64,000 nt of DNA, taken from IMG/VR virus record IMGVR_UViG_3300008259_003217, positions 95,869-159,868 of that record; one strand, 5' to 3'. Position numbers and translations under genes: made by a program. The notes under the pieces are model-generated. The model was not told the DNA's origin. It made no database searches and saw nothing but the letters and a program-made list of their open reading frames with translations. This DNA is from a virus. Shown piece after piece: positions 1-8,605 of the stretch; position 1 is the first letter of the stretch, and the number at the start of each line of letters is the position of its first letter.

Positions 1-2
1 AA

Positions 3-191
3 AAATCACCAATATTACACATGGCTGGTGTTACCGAAAATTTAAAAAGTACAAAATTCTACAAAGGGGATTACATTAATGTCGACCCTTTAGTTAAATT
101 ATCGGAAGATATTAGACATTTTGATTATATAGATCCGGAAAGTTCCACAATAAAATACATAGAAGTGATGAAGTCATACTTAAAAAAATAA
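3..191 (+). CDS. Partial CDS, C-terminal end of an unknown protein
   Basis: An open frame runs in from the window edge and ends at TAA 189-191. An in-frame ATG lies at 21, so the gene is either cut by the edge or starts there as a 56-residue protein. The end is acidic and lysine-rich, with no recognisable domain. It lies directly before a large virion protein and may belong to the same structural operon. Function is not assignable. Confidence 0.5.
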   Translation, partial: KSPILHMAGVTENLKSTKFYKGDYINVDPLVKLSEDIRHFDYIDPESSTIKYIEVMKSYLKK

Positions 192-200
192 AAAAACGAT

Positions 201-207
201 TATTTAT
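201..207 (+). promoter_or_regulatory. TATTTAT motif, candidate late promoter element
   Basis: The heptamer TATTTAT lies 13 nt before the ATG at 221, in the orientation of that gene. The same heptamer precedes many other virion genes in the window. Promoter function is inferred from recurrence. Confidence 0.45.
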
Positions 208-220
208 TAAATAAAACACT

Positions 221-2167
221 ATGGGTGCTATATGGTCGGTTAAAAATACCGGAACAACAGTTTATAACGGATTTAATTTTGTTGATGGATACGGTACGTC
301 GAAGGTTATTAACCTACAACCAAGTCTGACCTATTTTTTATTTTCATTTTCAGTAACATCACCATCACTTGACGTTACTGTATCATTTTATAATAAGACA
401 GACACCACATATTGTTTTAGTGGTTGTTGTGATGGGGAACTAATATCCTTTAAGGGGGTAAGTACCTCCCCAGTGTTTAGTTCGGCCACAATTGGACAAA
501 CGTATTATTTTAATCAAGCCATATCATCATCAAACCCAAACCAAAATTTTAGTGGTTGTTTTGAATTGGTTAGTTTTGGTAATAACCAGAGTCCACCAAT
601 CTATAGTTGTGATCCAGACCTATATGTGGATGTGACAACATTATCGTTTGATGAGGTTTTATATTATCATTGTGTATTATGTGAACAATCAAACCCGTGT
701 CCACAACCACCAATATCACCGTCACCCACACCAACCCCAACACCAACCCCAACACCCACTCAAATACCACATGTAACCACAACCACAACAATACCATATT
801 TTAAACCAAACCCAATACCAATTAAACGAGGTAATGAGTGTGACGTACTTACATTATATCCCATGGGTGTTAAATGTTTATCGGTAGACCCGTCAACCAA
901 TACATCTTTTGATGGTCTATTAACATTGGTAATTACAGGTGGAACCCCACCATACCAAATAAATTGGGAAAATGGAAGTGTTAGTACGGTGTTAAGTGAT
1001 TTAAATGTTGGTGAATATCCAGCAACTGTTACCGATTATTATGGTGATTTTATTGTTAGAACAACCTGTATTTTAGAATCACAAGTAACTACAACAACAA
1101 CACTTATACCTGTAACCACAACAACAACAATACCGTTTGGTGAAACCTTATGTTTAACATATATTCAGTCGATAGCAATATTCAATCTAATAACAAACGA
1201 ATATGAGATTAAAGACACGGTTTATCAAGAAGTATTATACCCTAATGGATTAATAAATGGTCAACAACAATGGTTATCACTAGGTGGTGATTATGAATTA
1301 TATTGGAACACAGGAATAACATCCAATTGGATTATTGACGGACCATTCCCTGGACAATTCGTAAACTCAAATCCAGTCACACCACCAGTCGTTGGGTGGC
1401 AACCAGTTGGAGCGTCAATAATATCCTCAGTAATTGTTAATGTGGGTCAGTGTAAACCACTATCAATAATAAACTTCAAAGTAGTTGAAAGTCAACCAAT
1501 ATGTGGTAATGATGGTAGTATAATTATTAACGCAACGACAGGTGTACCACCATATGAATATTCAATAAATGGAGGAGTGACATATCAATTAGCACCAACA
1601 TTTATGAACCTATCACCAGGAACTTATTTGATCTTTGTAAAAGATTCAACAGGAAGTGTGAGTAACACAACAGCTACATTAGTACCAGCACCAACATCGG
1701 TCTATAACCTAACATTATCATTAGATGTAAATACAAATTCATTTACAATATCACTGGATAACCCACTACCAATTGGGACATCAATATCATTTGAATTAAA
1801 CCAACAAAGTGTATTTAAATATTGGAAAAGAGCTATTGATCCGGTACCAACATACGATTGTGTGGTGACAGTTAATGGTTATGGTCAATTACCAATAGAT
1901 TCCGGTACGTCAGCTATAATACCATCATTAAATGGTTGTCCACCGTTATTCACTGGTATCCAGGAAATCTATAATAGATCCGGAACATTTGTTATAACCG
2001 GAAATAACACCATAACTGGAACATATACCGACGACATTTTAACACCAAATATTGGGTTCTGTAAAGGAAACAATTTGAGTATGTCTTTATCCATCGGTAC
2101 GGTAGATGTTACCAATTGTGATTGTTGTGAAATTTTGGTCAATAATCCACCTAAAAAGATATTCTAA
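221..2167 (+). CDS. Virion protein with SprB-like repeats and Pro-Thr linker (tail/adhesin)
   Basis: 648 residues, Thr/Asn/Pro-rich with scattered cysteine pairs. An N-terminal beta-rich part (about 1-165) ends in a C-x2-C pattern followed by a (PT)n linker at about 167-181. Thr-rich runs (TTTTT) mark further domain borders. Two segments, about 230-285 and 425-490, match the SprB repeat pattern of Bacteroidota gliding adhesins: G-x-PPY, then a short loop, then L-x2-G-x-Y and V-x-D-x2-G. No signal peptide is visible, as expected for a phage structural protein. It is followed 14 nt later by another virion gene, with a TATTTAT motif before both. Exact place in the particle (fibre, baseplate appendage) is unknown. 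The SprB resemblance is read by eye. Confidence 0.75.
   Translation: MGAIWSVKNTGTTVYNGFNFVDGYGTSKVINLQPSLTYFLFSFSVTSPSLDVTVSFYNKTDTTYCFSGCCDGELISFKGVSTSPVFSSATIGQTYYFNQAISSSNPNQNFSGCFELVSFGNNQSPPIYSCDPDLYVDVTTLSFDEVLYYHCVLCEQSNPCPQPPISPSPTPTPTPTPTPTQIPHVTTTTTIPYFKPNPIPIKRGNECDVLTLYPMGVKCLSVDPSTNTSFDGLLTLVITGGTPPYQINWENGSVSTVLSDLNVGEYPATVTDYYGDFIVRTTCILESQVTTTTTLIPVTTTTTIPFGETLCLTYIQSIAIFNLITNEYEIKDTVYQEVLYPNGLINGQQQWLSLGGDYELYWNTGITSNWIIDGPFPGQFVNSNPVTPPVVGWQPVGASIISSVIVNVGQCKPLSIINFKVVESQPICGNDGSIIINATTGVPPYEYSINGGVTYQLAPTFMNLSPGTYLIFVKDSTGSVSNTTATLVPAPTSVYNLTLSLDVNTNSFTISLDNPLPIGTSISFELNQQSVFKYWKRAIDPVPTYDCVVTVNGYGQLPIDSGTSAIIPSLNGCPPLFTGIQEIYNRSGTFVITGNNTITGTYTDDILTPNIGFCKGNNLSMSLSIGTVDVTNCDCCEILVNNPPKKIF
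718..768 (+). repeat. Pro-Thr codon microsatellite (CCAACACC-type)
   Basis: Short CCNACA/CCNACC units are repeated and encode the PTPTPT linker of the surrounding virion protein. Related tracts occur in the next gene and, reverse-complemented, in the leftward gene at 5512-7380. Confidence 0.8.
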
Positions 2168-2168
2168 A

Positions 2169-2175
2169 TATTTAT
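2169..2175 (+). promoter_or_regulatory. TATTTAT motif, candidate late promoter element
   Basis: The heptamer starts 2 nt after the previous stop codon and ends 6 nt before the ATG at 2182. If it is a -10-type element the transcript would be leaderless or nearly so. Confidence 0.4.
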
Positions 2176-2181
2176 TCGTAA

Positions 2182-4800
2182 ATGGCGTACATAATTAAAA
2201 ATACAAGTGGTTTGGTAAATACCAGAGTAACAGATACCGGTAGACAGAAACTATCCCAGGGCAACTTCAATATAAAGTATTTCCAAATCGGTGATAGTGA
2301 AATATCGTACAACAAACTACCAGAGTTATATAACTACCCCAATAGTTATGTACTTGAACCACCATTTAACACACAAAATAGTACAGGTATTCCACAATCA
2401 ACAAAACACAGTATAAAATATCCATATTTTGTTGACGGTACTAGTGGGAATACATATGGTATACCATATATGGATTCGGTGGTTGATTCTGTGTATAACA
2501 GAGCACCATTAAGAGGATTTTTTACCGGGAACACAACAGCTGACACAATTAGTTGGAGTGCTTTAACTAGTGATAGGTATGTTATAAGTGCAAACTACGT
2601 TGTTGACATGTCAAAACTCGACGGGTCAAATACTATTGATGTCATATACTCTGGTTGTAATACAACAAACATTAAAAAACCAAGTGTTGGTGATATAATA
2701 ACTATTTTTTATGATGGAAAGTCATCATATAACTGTGAATGTACAAATTTACCAGTACCCACACCAAGTCCAACACCGACAATAGACTCATGTAACATTT
2801 TAACAGAATTAACTGAGAATCTAATGACCGAAAATGACGATAATTTAATTTATTGTGATGAATCATCATTAGGTATTGGAAATGGGGGTGGAAATGGTTT
2901 AGGATCACCCGAAACATCACCAACACCAACACCCACACCAACACCCACACCAAGTTCAACAAAAGATTACCCTTGTATATCACCTTCCCCAACACCTACA
3001 CCAACCAAAACACCTTGTTTGTCACCAAGTCCAAGACCTGTGTGTCCACCAGAACCAGAAGTTAGTTGTTTAGTGTCATTAAATTCATGTTATCCAATCC
3101 TAACCTATAAAATAGTTGGTGTTTGTGGTAATAAGTTAACTTTAGATAGACCAACACCAAATTTACTTGGGTTATTACCTGGATGTATCGCTAGAACGTT
3201 GATATACCCACCAAATATGACGACTTTATATGACAGTGTAACACCTAGACCACACTGGAGTACGGACGCTATTAATTTTGAAACTGTTTGTGATATTGAT
3301 GAGTTTGATGTTAAAATTTGGAATATGAATATTCCATGGACGGAGAATCCAGCTGGATTAAATTATAACACTTTTGAGGATTATACCAAGTTTGGATCGA
3401 TTGATTACATAGGTACAAAAGAGTATTTGGGTTATAACTCTAGTTTGGGACAGTCAGATACAAGTAGAACATTTTATTATAATTCATTTGATGAGATTAT
3501 TGAGGTTAAACCAGAAGAACAAAAATGTGTCTCAATAGTACACTACACCAACCAGACCATAGATTTATTTTATGGTGAAAAGTTTGCGTTGGAACCATAC
3601 GACCCAACAAACCCACAGGACACTACCGGTCAAGCTAGGAATTTTAAATTCCATGTTCCGTGGTTAATGTGGCACAAAAACCCTGAATGTTGTTTTGGTG
3701 AAACTTTTTGGGTTGACCCACCTGGATTTGATGATAAAGACCTATTTAAGGTACAATACATTAAATCCAAGAAGAATTCAGATATGAATCAACCAGGAAT
3801 TAGATATTACCATTTATGGGACACAAACCCTAATTCTGATGGTATACCAAATAGAGTTGGTAAAGTATTCCCAGACAATAAAATGGTGGTAATTGATGAC
3901 GAAGAGTTGGTAGCTGCTATGTCATACAAATCAAATAGGAATTGGACACTACCAGCACCACAAATATCACTAATAACACCAAATACATGCGATATAACAA
4001 CTAGTTTAACTGGTATTATTACAGGTAGTAGTCAAACGTTGTATGTTACATATAGGTTATCAAACACTGTGGACTTCACAAACTCCCTACACTGTAATTA
4101 TTACTCAAAAATAACAGAAAGTAACATATGTACTCCAGAAACTTCAAAAAACGTAGCGATTAGATTTGGTGGGGAATTCCAATGTTTAACACAACCTGAC
4201 TATGTACCAGTCACCACCACAACAACAATTAATCCTGTTGTCACCGAAACAACAACAATTTGTCCAACAACCTGTGACATTCCAAACGGATATTACGCTG
4301 ATACATTTGAAATTATATGTCAATTAGTACCTACAGGTCAAAGACCTGATTCATCACTTTGGAAAATAATTGATTATACATCAGCGATTTCAGATCAATT
4401 CTTAAATGGGTATGTTACGGAGACTTCACTTACCGGGACTACATTTATAATTACACCCGAATTATATAACACAGCACCGTATTATAACCTAAATGATTAT
4501 GTTGAATTGGTACCTAACGGAACGACCGGTTTGAATTTAAATTTTGGTGATGAATATTATTTTTACGGATCACTGGAGTCAGACATTCAAGCCACAATTT
4601 ACGAGATGAGGTATAAGATAAATCTGAATGATACTGAATTCCAAAACACAACAAACCCAACCTGGACCCCAGGAACCAAATCTTATATTACCGAAATAGC
4701 TCTATTGGATGAGAATAAAGATATACTTGTTATGTCGAAACTACAATCACCAACACTAAGAACCGGTATACAACAGTATTTGGTTAAAATAGATTTTTAA
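2182..4800 (+). CDS. Virion protein, tail-collar-like ends with long Pro-Thr insert
   Basis: 872 residues. The N-terminus (about 1-45; T-x2-GRQKL, then YFQIGD) and the extreme C-terminus (about 835-872; ITEIALLDENKDILVMSK) resemble the two halves of phage tail-collar/fibre N-terminal domains (DUF3751-like), where a G-D strand is followed by E-x-x-L-x-D-E-x-x-x-L. Between them lie three PT linkers (about 191-202, 247-261, 269-289) and Cys-rich beta domains, then a VTTTTTI stretch near 675. The protein probably sits at the tail tip or baseplate and displays modular domains. It is co-directional with the upstream adhesin-like gene. The collar assignment is by eye only. Confidence 0.7.
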   Translation: MAYIIKNTSGLVNTRVTDTGRQKLSQGNFNIKYFQIGDSEISYNKLPELYNYPNSYVLEPPFNTQNSTGIPQSTKHSIKYPYFVDGTSGNTYGIPYMDSVVDSVYNRAPLRGFFTGNTTADTISWSALTSDRYVISANYVVDMSKLDGSNTIDVIYSGCNTTNIKKPSVGDIITIFYDGKSSYNCECTNLPVPTPSPTPTIDSCNILTELTENLMTENDDNLIYCDESSLGIGNGGGNGLGSPETSPTPTPTPTPTPSSTKDYPCISPSPTPTPTKTPCLSPSPRPVCPPEPEVSCLVSLNSCYPILTYKIVGVCGNKLTLDRPTPNLLGLLPGCIARTLIYPPNMTTLYDSVTPRPHWSTDAINFETVCDIDEFDVKIWNMNIPWTENPAGLNYNTFEDYTKFGSIDYIGTKEYLGYNSSLGQSDTSRTFYYNSFDEIIEVKPEEQKCVSIVHYTNQTIDLFYGEKFALEPYDPTNPQDTTGQARNFKFHVPWLMWHKNPECCFGETFWVDPPGFDDKDLFKVQYIKSKKNSDMNQPGIRYYHLWDTNPNSDGIPNRVGKVFPDNKMVVIDDEELVAAMSYKSNRNWTLPAPQISLITPNTCDITTSLTGIITGSSQTLYVTYRLSNTVDFTNSLHCNYYSKITESNICTPETSKNVAIRFGGEFQCLTQPDYVPVTTTTTINPVVTETTTICPTTCDIPNGYYADTFEIICQLVPTGQRPDSSLWKIIDYTSAISDQFLNGYVTETSLTGTTFIITPELYNTAPYYNLNDYVELVPNGTTGLNLNFGDEYYFYGSLESDIQATIYEMRYKINLNDTEFQNTTNPTWTPGTKSYITEIALLDENKDILVMSKLQSPTLRTGIQQYLVKIDF
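2752..3045 (+). repeat. Pro-Thr codon repeat tracts
   Basis: Three clusters of CCAACA/CCCACA units (about 2752-2782, 2921-2955 and 2986-3030) encode PT linkers. They are imperfect copies of each other and of the tract in the upstream gene. Confidence 0.75.
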
Positions 4801-4853
4801 TAAATTATTCATTTTTTTTCGATATATATTATTTTTAAATTAAAAAGAATATT

Positions 4854-5456
4854 ATGTCAAAAAGTATTAAGAATAGTCCGAAGGTTTTGGGACTAGATAT
4901 ATCAACAAAAACGATAGGTTGGGCTCTATTTGAGATAAAAACACAAGAGTTGTTGGAGTTGACACACGTATCACCAAGACCAAAACCGGTACCCGACGAT
5001 AAGTTAAAAGAATTGATACTTAAATCTGAAATATTCTCAGAAAAATTAAAAGAATATAAAAATTTGGGAATTGTTAAAGTTATAATTGAGGAACCATTAT
5101 TAAATTCTAACAATATATATACAATTCAGACACTATTAAGGTTTAATAGTTTCATCTTTAAAGAAATATATAATATATTAGGTATCATACCAGAATTTAT
5201 ATCGACATATAACTCAAGAAAATTCGCGTTCCCGGAATTAGTACAAGAAAACGACAAAAAGAAATTCGTCTTATTTGGTGGGTTACCTAAAGATATTGAT
5301 AAAAAAATGATCATTTGGGAACATGTGGCTAAAAGAGAACCACAAATAAGGTGGTTATACACTAAAAACAACACACTAAAAAAGGAAAATTTCGACCAGA
5401 CAGACGCTTACACTTGTGTTCTAGGATATATGAAGTCCAATGAGATTTGGAAATAA
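4854..5456 (+). CDS. RuvC-like Holliday junction resolvase / RNase H-fold nuclease
   Basis: 200 residues, the usual length for RuvC-type and poxvirus-type resolvases. The first acidic residue D15 sits in VLGLDIS followed by a strand (GWALFE). A second acidic pair lies in VIIEEPLL (E79/E80), and a third acidic site in FDQTDAY (D181/D184), giving the D-E-D arrangement of the RNase H fold. This class resolves four-way junctions of replicating DNA before packaging. It stands between virion gene clusters, 53 nt after the previous gene, and is followed by a strong terminator. Another RNase H-fold nuclease is possible, but the junction-resolvase reading is the best. Confidence 0.75.
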   Translation: MSKSIKNSPKVLGLDISTKTIGWALFEIKTQELLELTHVSPRPKPVPDDKLKELILKSEIFSEKLKEYKNLGIVKVIIEEPLLNSNNIYTIQTLLRFNSFIFKEIYNILGIIPEFISTYNSRKFAFPELVQENDKKKFVLFGGLPKDIDKKMIIWEHVAKREPQIRWLYTKNNTLKKENFDQTDAYTCVLGYMKSNEIWK

Positions 5457-5481
5457 TATCGTCTAAAATAATGATAATTTG

Positions 5482-5514
5482 AAATATCGTCTTTTTAGAC
5501 GATATTTTTTTTTA
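5482..5514 (+). terminator. Rho-independent terminator between convergent genes
   Basis: A 10-bp perfect stem (AAATATCGTC / GACGATATTT) with a 6-nt loop is followed by a T run. It terminates the RuvC-like gene. The leftward gene ends immediately beyond it. Confidence 0.85.
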
Positions 5515-7380
5515 TATTGGCCCACCATCGATTATTGTCCATCCTTTTGTTAGGATTAGATAATTTCTAGCAGCTACAACTACCGGTACATTATTATATT
5601 GTGATGTACCAGCATCAAAGTATGTACCCACCGATAATGAGGAACCTAAAGAAGCCCAACCTATTAAGAGTGAACTATAATTAGTCGGTGTTAAATTTAT
5701 ACCAGTACCAGGACCACCACCGTTACCCCAGTCTATAATATCTAGACCTGAGATGTCCCAAGACCCAACGTTATTAATATTAGTAACTGAAGTACCCTGA
5801 AACATATTCCAAAGGGAACCGATATTTCCAGTTGAAATAGCAAGAGGAATATTAGGAACACCAATAGTTGATGACATATCCAAATTGTCAGCACCAAGTA
5901 AGTTATCATTCTCAGTAGGTATAAATCCACACCAAGAGTCGATACTTAATATTTTTATTTCATCACTACTACCAACACCAAAGTTTAAACCAACCACAGA
6001 CCCACCAGGGTTCGCGTAAATTTTTAATTGGTAAATATCACCAATTGGGTAGATATGAGCTACATGTGACCCACCACCAAATACATCAGTACTACCATCA
6101 CCCCACTCAACGGTTACGTCAACCCAACCCGGTGTGTTAGGGAATTTAAATCTATTTCCAGGGCTTGTCGATGGATTTGTTATCCTTGTATCAATTGTCA
6201 TCATAAACATACATGGTGGTGGTGTTTGACTAGGAGTAATTGTTGGGGTTTGTGTTTGTGTCATTGTTGGGGTTGGTGTCATTGTCCTTGTCGGTGTCGG
6301 TGTTGGTGTTGTCGGATAACAGTTAACACCTGTTGGATCCCAAGATATGTTAGATGGACCGGAAGGTTCTTTTTTGGTACATATTGTTATTGATCCATTT
6401 GGACCGATTGATTGTGTGATTAATTCTCCAGAAATACAATCGTGGTATTGGAATGAAGATTCAAACGGTATTGTGTTAGATACTATTAACTCAAGACACA
6501 CCGGAAGTGTTGTTGATGGTGTTGGTGTCATTGTTTGTGTAACTGTCGGTGTCGGTGTCGGTGTTGAATCCGGAACACAAACAATACAATTACCCTCACT
6601 AGATGGTCCAAATACCGATATAATAGTAATTTGATCAACACCGATTATATTGTCAACCAATCCGGTAAATGTCGCACATACTGAAACACTATTAACGTTC
6701 ATCTTATACACTGTACCAATTGTTAGAATATCCCCAGTTGGTAAAAATACAGATTCTGATGTGATATATTTTTGACCCGTATAACAATCAACAAATTCAC
6801 TACTATTTGGACAACGCATTAACTCATCTAAAGTATTAAAAATTACCTGACCATTAAAATTACAAGGCCTTGTAATTTCTGGTGTAACTGTTGGGGTTGG
6901 TGTTGGGGTTGGTGTTGGAGTCGAGGTTATGTAGGAAACTGTTAAATTAATACCAAAACCACCACATAAATCCGTCTCTGTTGGTGTTGGTGTGTTTGTT
7001 GGTGTGACAGTTGGGGTAGCGGTCGGTGTTGGTGTAACAGGTACAAAACAATTTAATATTGAATCAAAATCAAGAATACTACAATTAACTGTCGGTGTTG
7101 GTGTCGGTGTCAAACAAACGCCACTACCATTAAAAAAGGATGGATCAAAATCGGGACACAATGAAGTTGAACCCAATGGACCAAATTGATCACAAATTGA
7201 ACCACCAAGTACTGTTGATAAACACCACTTTGTTTCACCAGTTAAATAGTACATGTAATATGTTGGTGTTGTGTTACCAGTTAAGTATGAATATGTATCA
7301 TATGTACCAGCATTAGTATAATTCCCACTATATGGGTAACCAGGTACGTATATACAATATGGTCCACAAGATACAGACAT
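5512..7380 (-). CDS. Virion/adhesin protein: Cys modules, PT linkers, PKD-like and BspA-like C-terminus
   Basis: Leftward gene of 622 residues from the ATG at 7380 (a TTG one codon upstream is possible). Its first base overlaps the TGA of the upstream gene (TGATG). The N-terminal two thirds are about four small beta modules, each with a C-x-x-G start and a late Cys pair, separated by PTPTPT linkers. After the last linker comes a PKD-like segment (VEWGDGST, then H-x-Y and Y-x-L), then a BspA/DUF285-like end (MFQG-x-S, SWDISG, and a closing W-x-IIDGG). Such ends occur on Bacteroidota surface proteins. The Cys modules resemble the N-terminus of the rightward protein starting at 221, suggesting module exchange. 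Probably a receptor-binding or decoration protein. Confidence 0.75.
   Translation of the reverse strand: MSVSCGPYCIYVPGYPYSGNYTNAGTYDTYSYLTGNTTPTYYMYYLTGETKWCLSTVLGGSICDQFGPLGSTSLCPDFDPSFFNGSGVCLTPTPTPTVNCSILDFDSILNCFVPVTPTPTATPTVTPTNTPTPTETDLCGGFGINLTVSYITSTPTPTPTPTPTVTPEITRPCNFNGQVIFNTLDELMRCPNSSEFVDCYTGQKYITSESVFLPTGDILTIGTVYKMNVNSVSVCATFTGLVDNIIGVDQITIISVFGPSSEGNCIVCVPDSTPTPTPTVTQTMTPTPSTTLPVCLELIVSNTIPFESSFQYHDCISGELITQSIGPNGSITICTKKEPSGPSNISWDPTGVNCYPTTPTPTPTRTMTPTPTMTQTQTPTITPSQTPPPCMFMMTIDTRITNPSTSPGNRFKFPNTPGWVDVTVEWGDGSTDVFGGGSHVAHIYPIGDIYQLKIYANPGGSVVGLNFGVGSSDEIKILSIDSWCGFIPTENDNLLGADNLDMSSTIGVPNIPLAISTGNIGSLWNMFQGTSVTNINNVGSWDISGLDIIDWGNGGGPGTGINLTPTNYSSLLIGWASLGSSLSVGTYFDAGTSQYNNVPVVVAARNYLILTKGWTIIDGGPI
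6225..7112 (-). repeat. Inverted copies of the Pro-Thr codon repeats
   Basis: Five GGTGTTGG-type tracts (about 6225-6312, 6516-6565, 6888-6925, 6977-7042, 7090-7112) encode PT linkers on the minus strand. They are in inverted orientation to the tracts at 718-768 and 2752-3045. Confidence 0.75.
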
Positions 7381-7601
7381 CAAATTAAAACGGTTTGTTT
7401 AATTTCACAATCATTTGTGTCGACTACTTTTACGACAACATTTGATAGTGATGAAAATAATGGTGGTATACCTATTTGATATGGAATATCAATTGGTGTC
7501 ACCGTATTAACATAAATACAAGATGTAAAACCGGTATCACAGACGTATATGTGAAATGGTGATAAACCTGAAACTGATGTTAATGTAATACTGGTTGGCA
7601 T
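7380..7601 (-). CDS. Small virion-type protein upstream of the leftward adhesin
   Basis: 73 residues, beta-rich, with the pattern S-G-L-x-P-F-x-I-Y-V-C-D near the start and V-V-D-x-N-D-C near the end. This resembles one SprB-like or Ig-like module. Its TGA overlaps the ATG of the downstream leftward gene, so the two are translationally coupled. A TATTTAT motif lies 20 nt upstream on the same strand. It may be a chaperone-like or decoration partner of the adhesin. No known family was recognised. Confidence 0.6.
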   Translation of the reverse strand: MPTSITLTSVSGLSPFHIYVCDTGFTSCIYVNTVTPIDIPYQIGIPPLFSSLSNVVVKVVDTNDCEIKQTVLI

Positions 7602-7621
7602 TAATACTATTTGTGTTTATA

Positions 7622-7628
7622 ATAAATA
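7622..7628 (-). promoter_or_regulatory. TATTTAT motif (minus strand), candidate late promoter
   Basis: Reads TATTTAT on the minus strand, 20 nt before the leftward start at 7601. Confidence 0.4.
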
Positions 7629-7654
7629 TAGAAATAAGAAAAAACTTGTGAAGT

Positions 7655-7686
7655 TTTGTTTTATTGGAATTAAATATATATTTTTG
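7655..7686 (+). promoter_or_regulatory. Bacteroidota-type promoter TTTG-N20-TATTTTTG
   Basis: TTTG at 7655-7658 and TATTTTTG (TAnnTTTG) at 7679-7686 are separated by 20 nt. This matches the known housekeeping-sigma promoter of Bacteroidota. It precedes the primase gene by 14 nt. Confidence 0.65.
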
Positions 7687-7700
7687 TAAAAAACTTTAAA

Positions 7701-8603
7701 ATGGTTGATGAACAAGAAGCTATAGTTGATTTATTAATGGAAGTTCTTGGTGACTATGGACTACACTATGAAAACAAAGGTCAAATATCGTTTAATTGTC
7801 CTGTTTGTGATGATGGGAGAGACAAACACAACCTGGAGGTAAATTACATTACGGGGGTATATAAATGCTGGTCCTGTGGTGATAGTGAAGACACTCACGG
7901 GTCATTAAACAAGTTATTTTCTAAATATGGGGATAAATCCCATAAAAAATTATATGGTATTTTAAGACCGGAGAGTATTGTTCCAGTAAAGAAAAAATAC
8001 CAAAAAATGGTATTACCCGAATCATACACAAAGTTTAGTGAATCAAACCCGGTATACCCAGTTAGACGACAAGCGTACAATTATTTAAAAAATAGGGGGA
8101 TAACAGATGAAATAATTGAAAAATATAATATTGGTTTTTGTGACCAAGGTAGTCATTCCGGTAGAATAATTGTCCCGTCATACGATAAAAAGGGAAATTT
8201 AAACTACTATATCGCTAGAAGTTGGGACCCAAGAACTAAATTTAAATATAAGAACCCAGAAGCTGAAAAAGATAAGATCATCTTCAACGAGAGACTAATC
8301 GACTGGAAAAAAGATATATACCTGGTTGAGGGGGTATTCGATGGGTTTTTTCTAGACAACTCAATACCCATGTTAGGTAAACACATGTCGGAGTTATTAT
8401 TTGAAAAAATATACGAAAAAGCTGAAGGTAATGTGATAATCGCTTTAGATGGTGACGCTTTTAACAACGCGGTTAAATTATATAGACAATTAAACGGAGG
8501 TAAACTGTACGAAAAGATAAAAATAGTGAAGTTACCACAAGATAAAGACGTTTGTGATCTTGGGGGTAATATAGAAGAATACTTTATACAAATTAAAGAT
8601 TAA
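7701..8603 (+). CDS. DNA primase, DnaG-type (zinc finger plus Toprim)
   Basis: 300 residues, shorter than bacterial DnaG because there is no helicase-binding C-terminus. Zinc-binding cysteines C33, C36, C56 and C59 form the CPVC...CWSC ribbon. The core and Toprim follow: E210 in YLVEGVFDG, then D250 and D252 in ALDGD, giving the E...DxD metal site. It would lay down RNA primers on the lagging strand of the phage fork. A host-type promoter lies directly upstream, and a nuclease gene starts 2 nt after it, consistent with an early/middle replication operon. Confidence 0.85.
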   Translation: MVDEQEAIVDLLMEVLGDYGLHYENKGQISFNCPVCDDGRDKHNLEVNYITGVYKCWSCGDSEDTHGSLNKLFSKYGDKSHKKLYGILRPESIVPVKKKYQKMVLPESYTKFSESNPVYPVRRQAYNYLKNRGITDEIIEKYNIGFCDQGSHSGRIIVPSYDKKGNLNYYIARSWDPRTKFKYKNPEAEKDKIIFNERLIDWKKDIYLVEGVFDGFFLDNSIPMLGKHMSELLFEKIYEKAEGNVIIALDGDAFNNAVKLYRQLNGGKLYEKIKIVKLPQDKDVCDLGGNIEEYFIQIKD

Positions 8604-8605
8604 AT

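Noticed and set aside
570-797. Leftward open frame opposite the PT linker (and similar ones at 2702-2995, 6347-6634, 6992-7189)
   Set aside because: These are antisense shadows of PT-repeat coding DNA; they have low-complexity VG/VWV sequence and no start context.
718-3045. Possible CRISPR array from the regular PT repeats
   Set aside because: Repeats are coding microsatellites without unique spacers of constant length.
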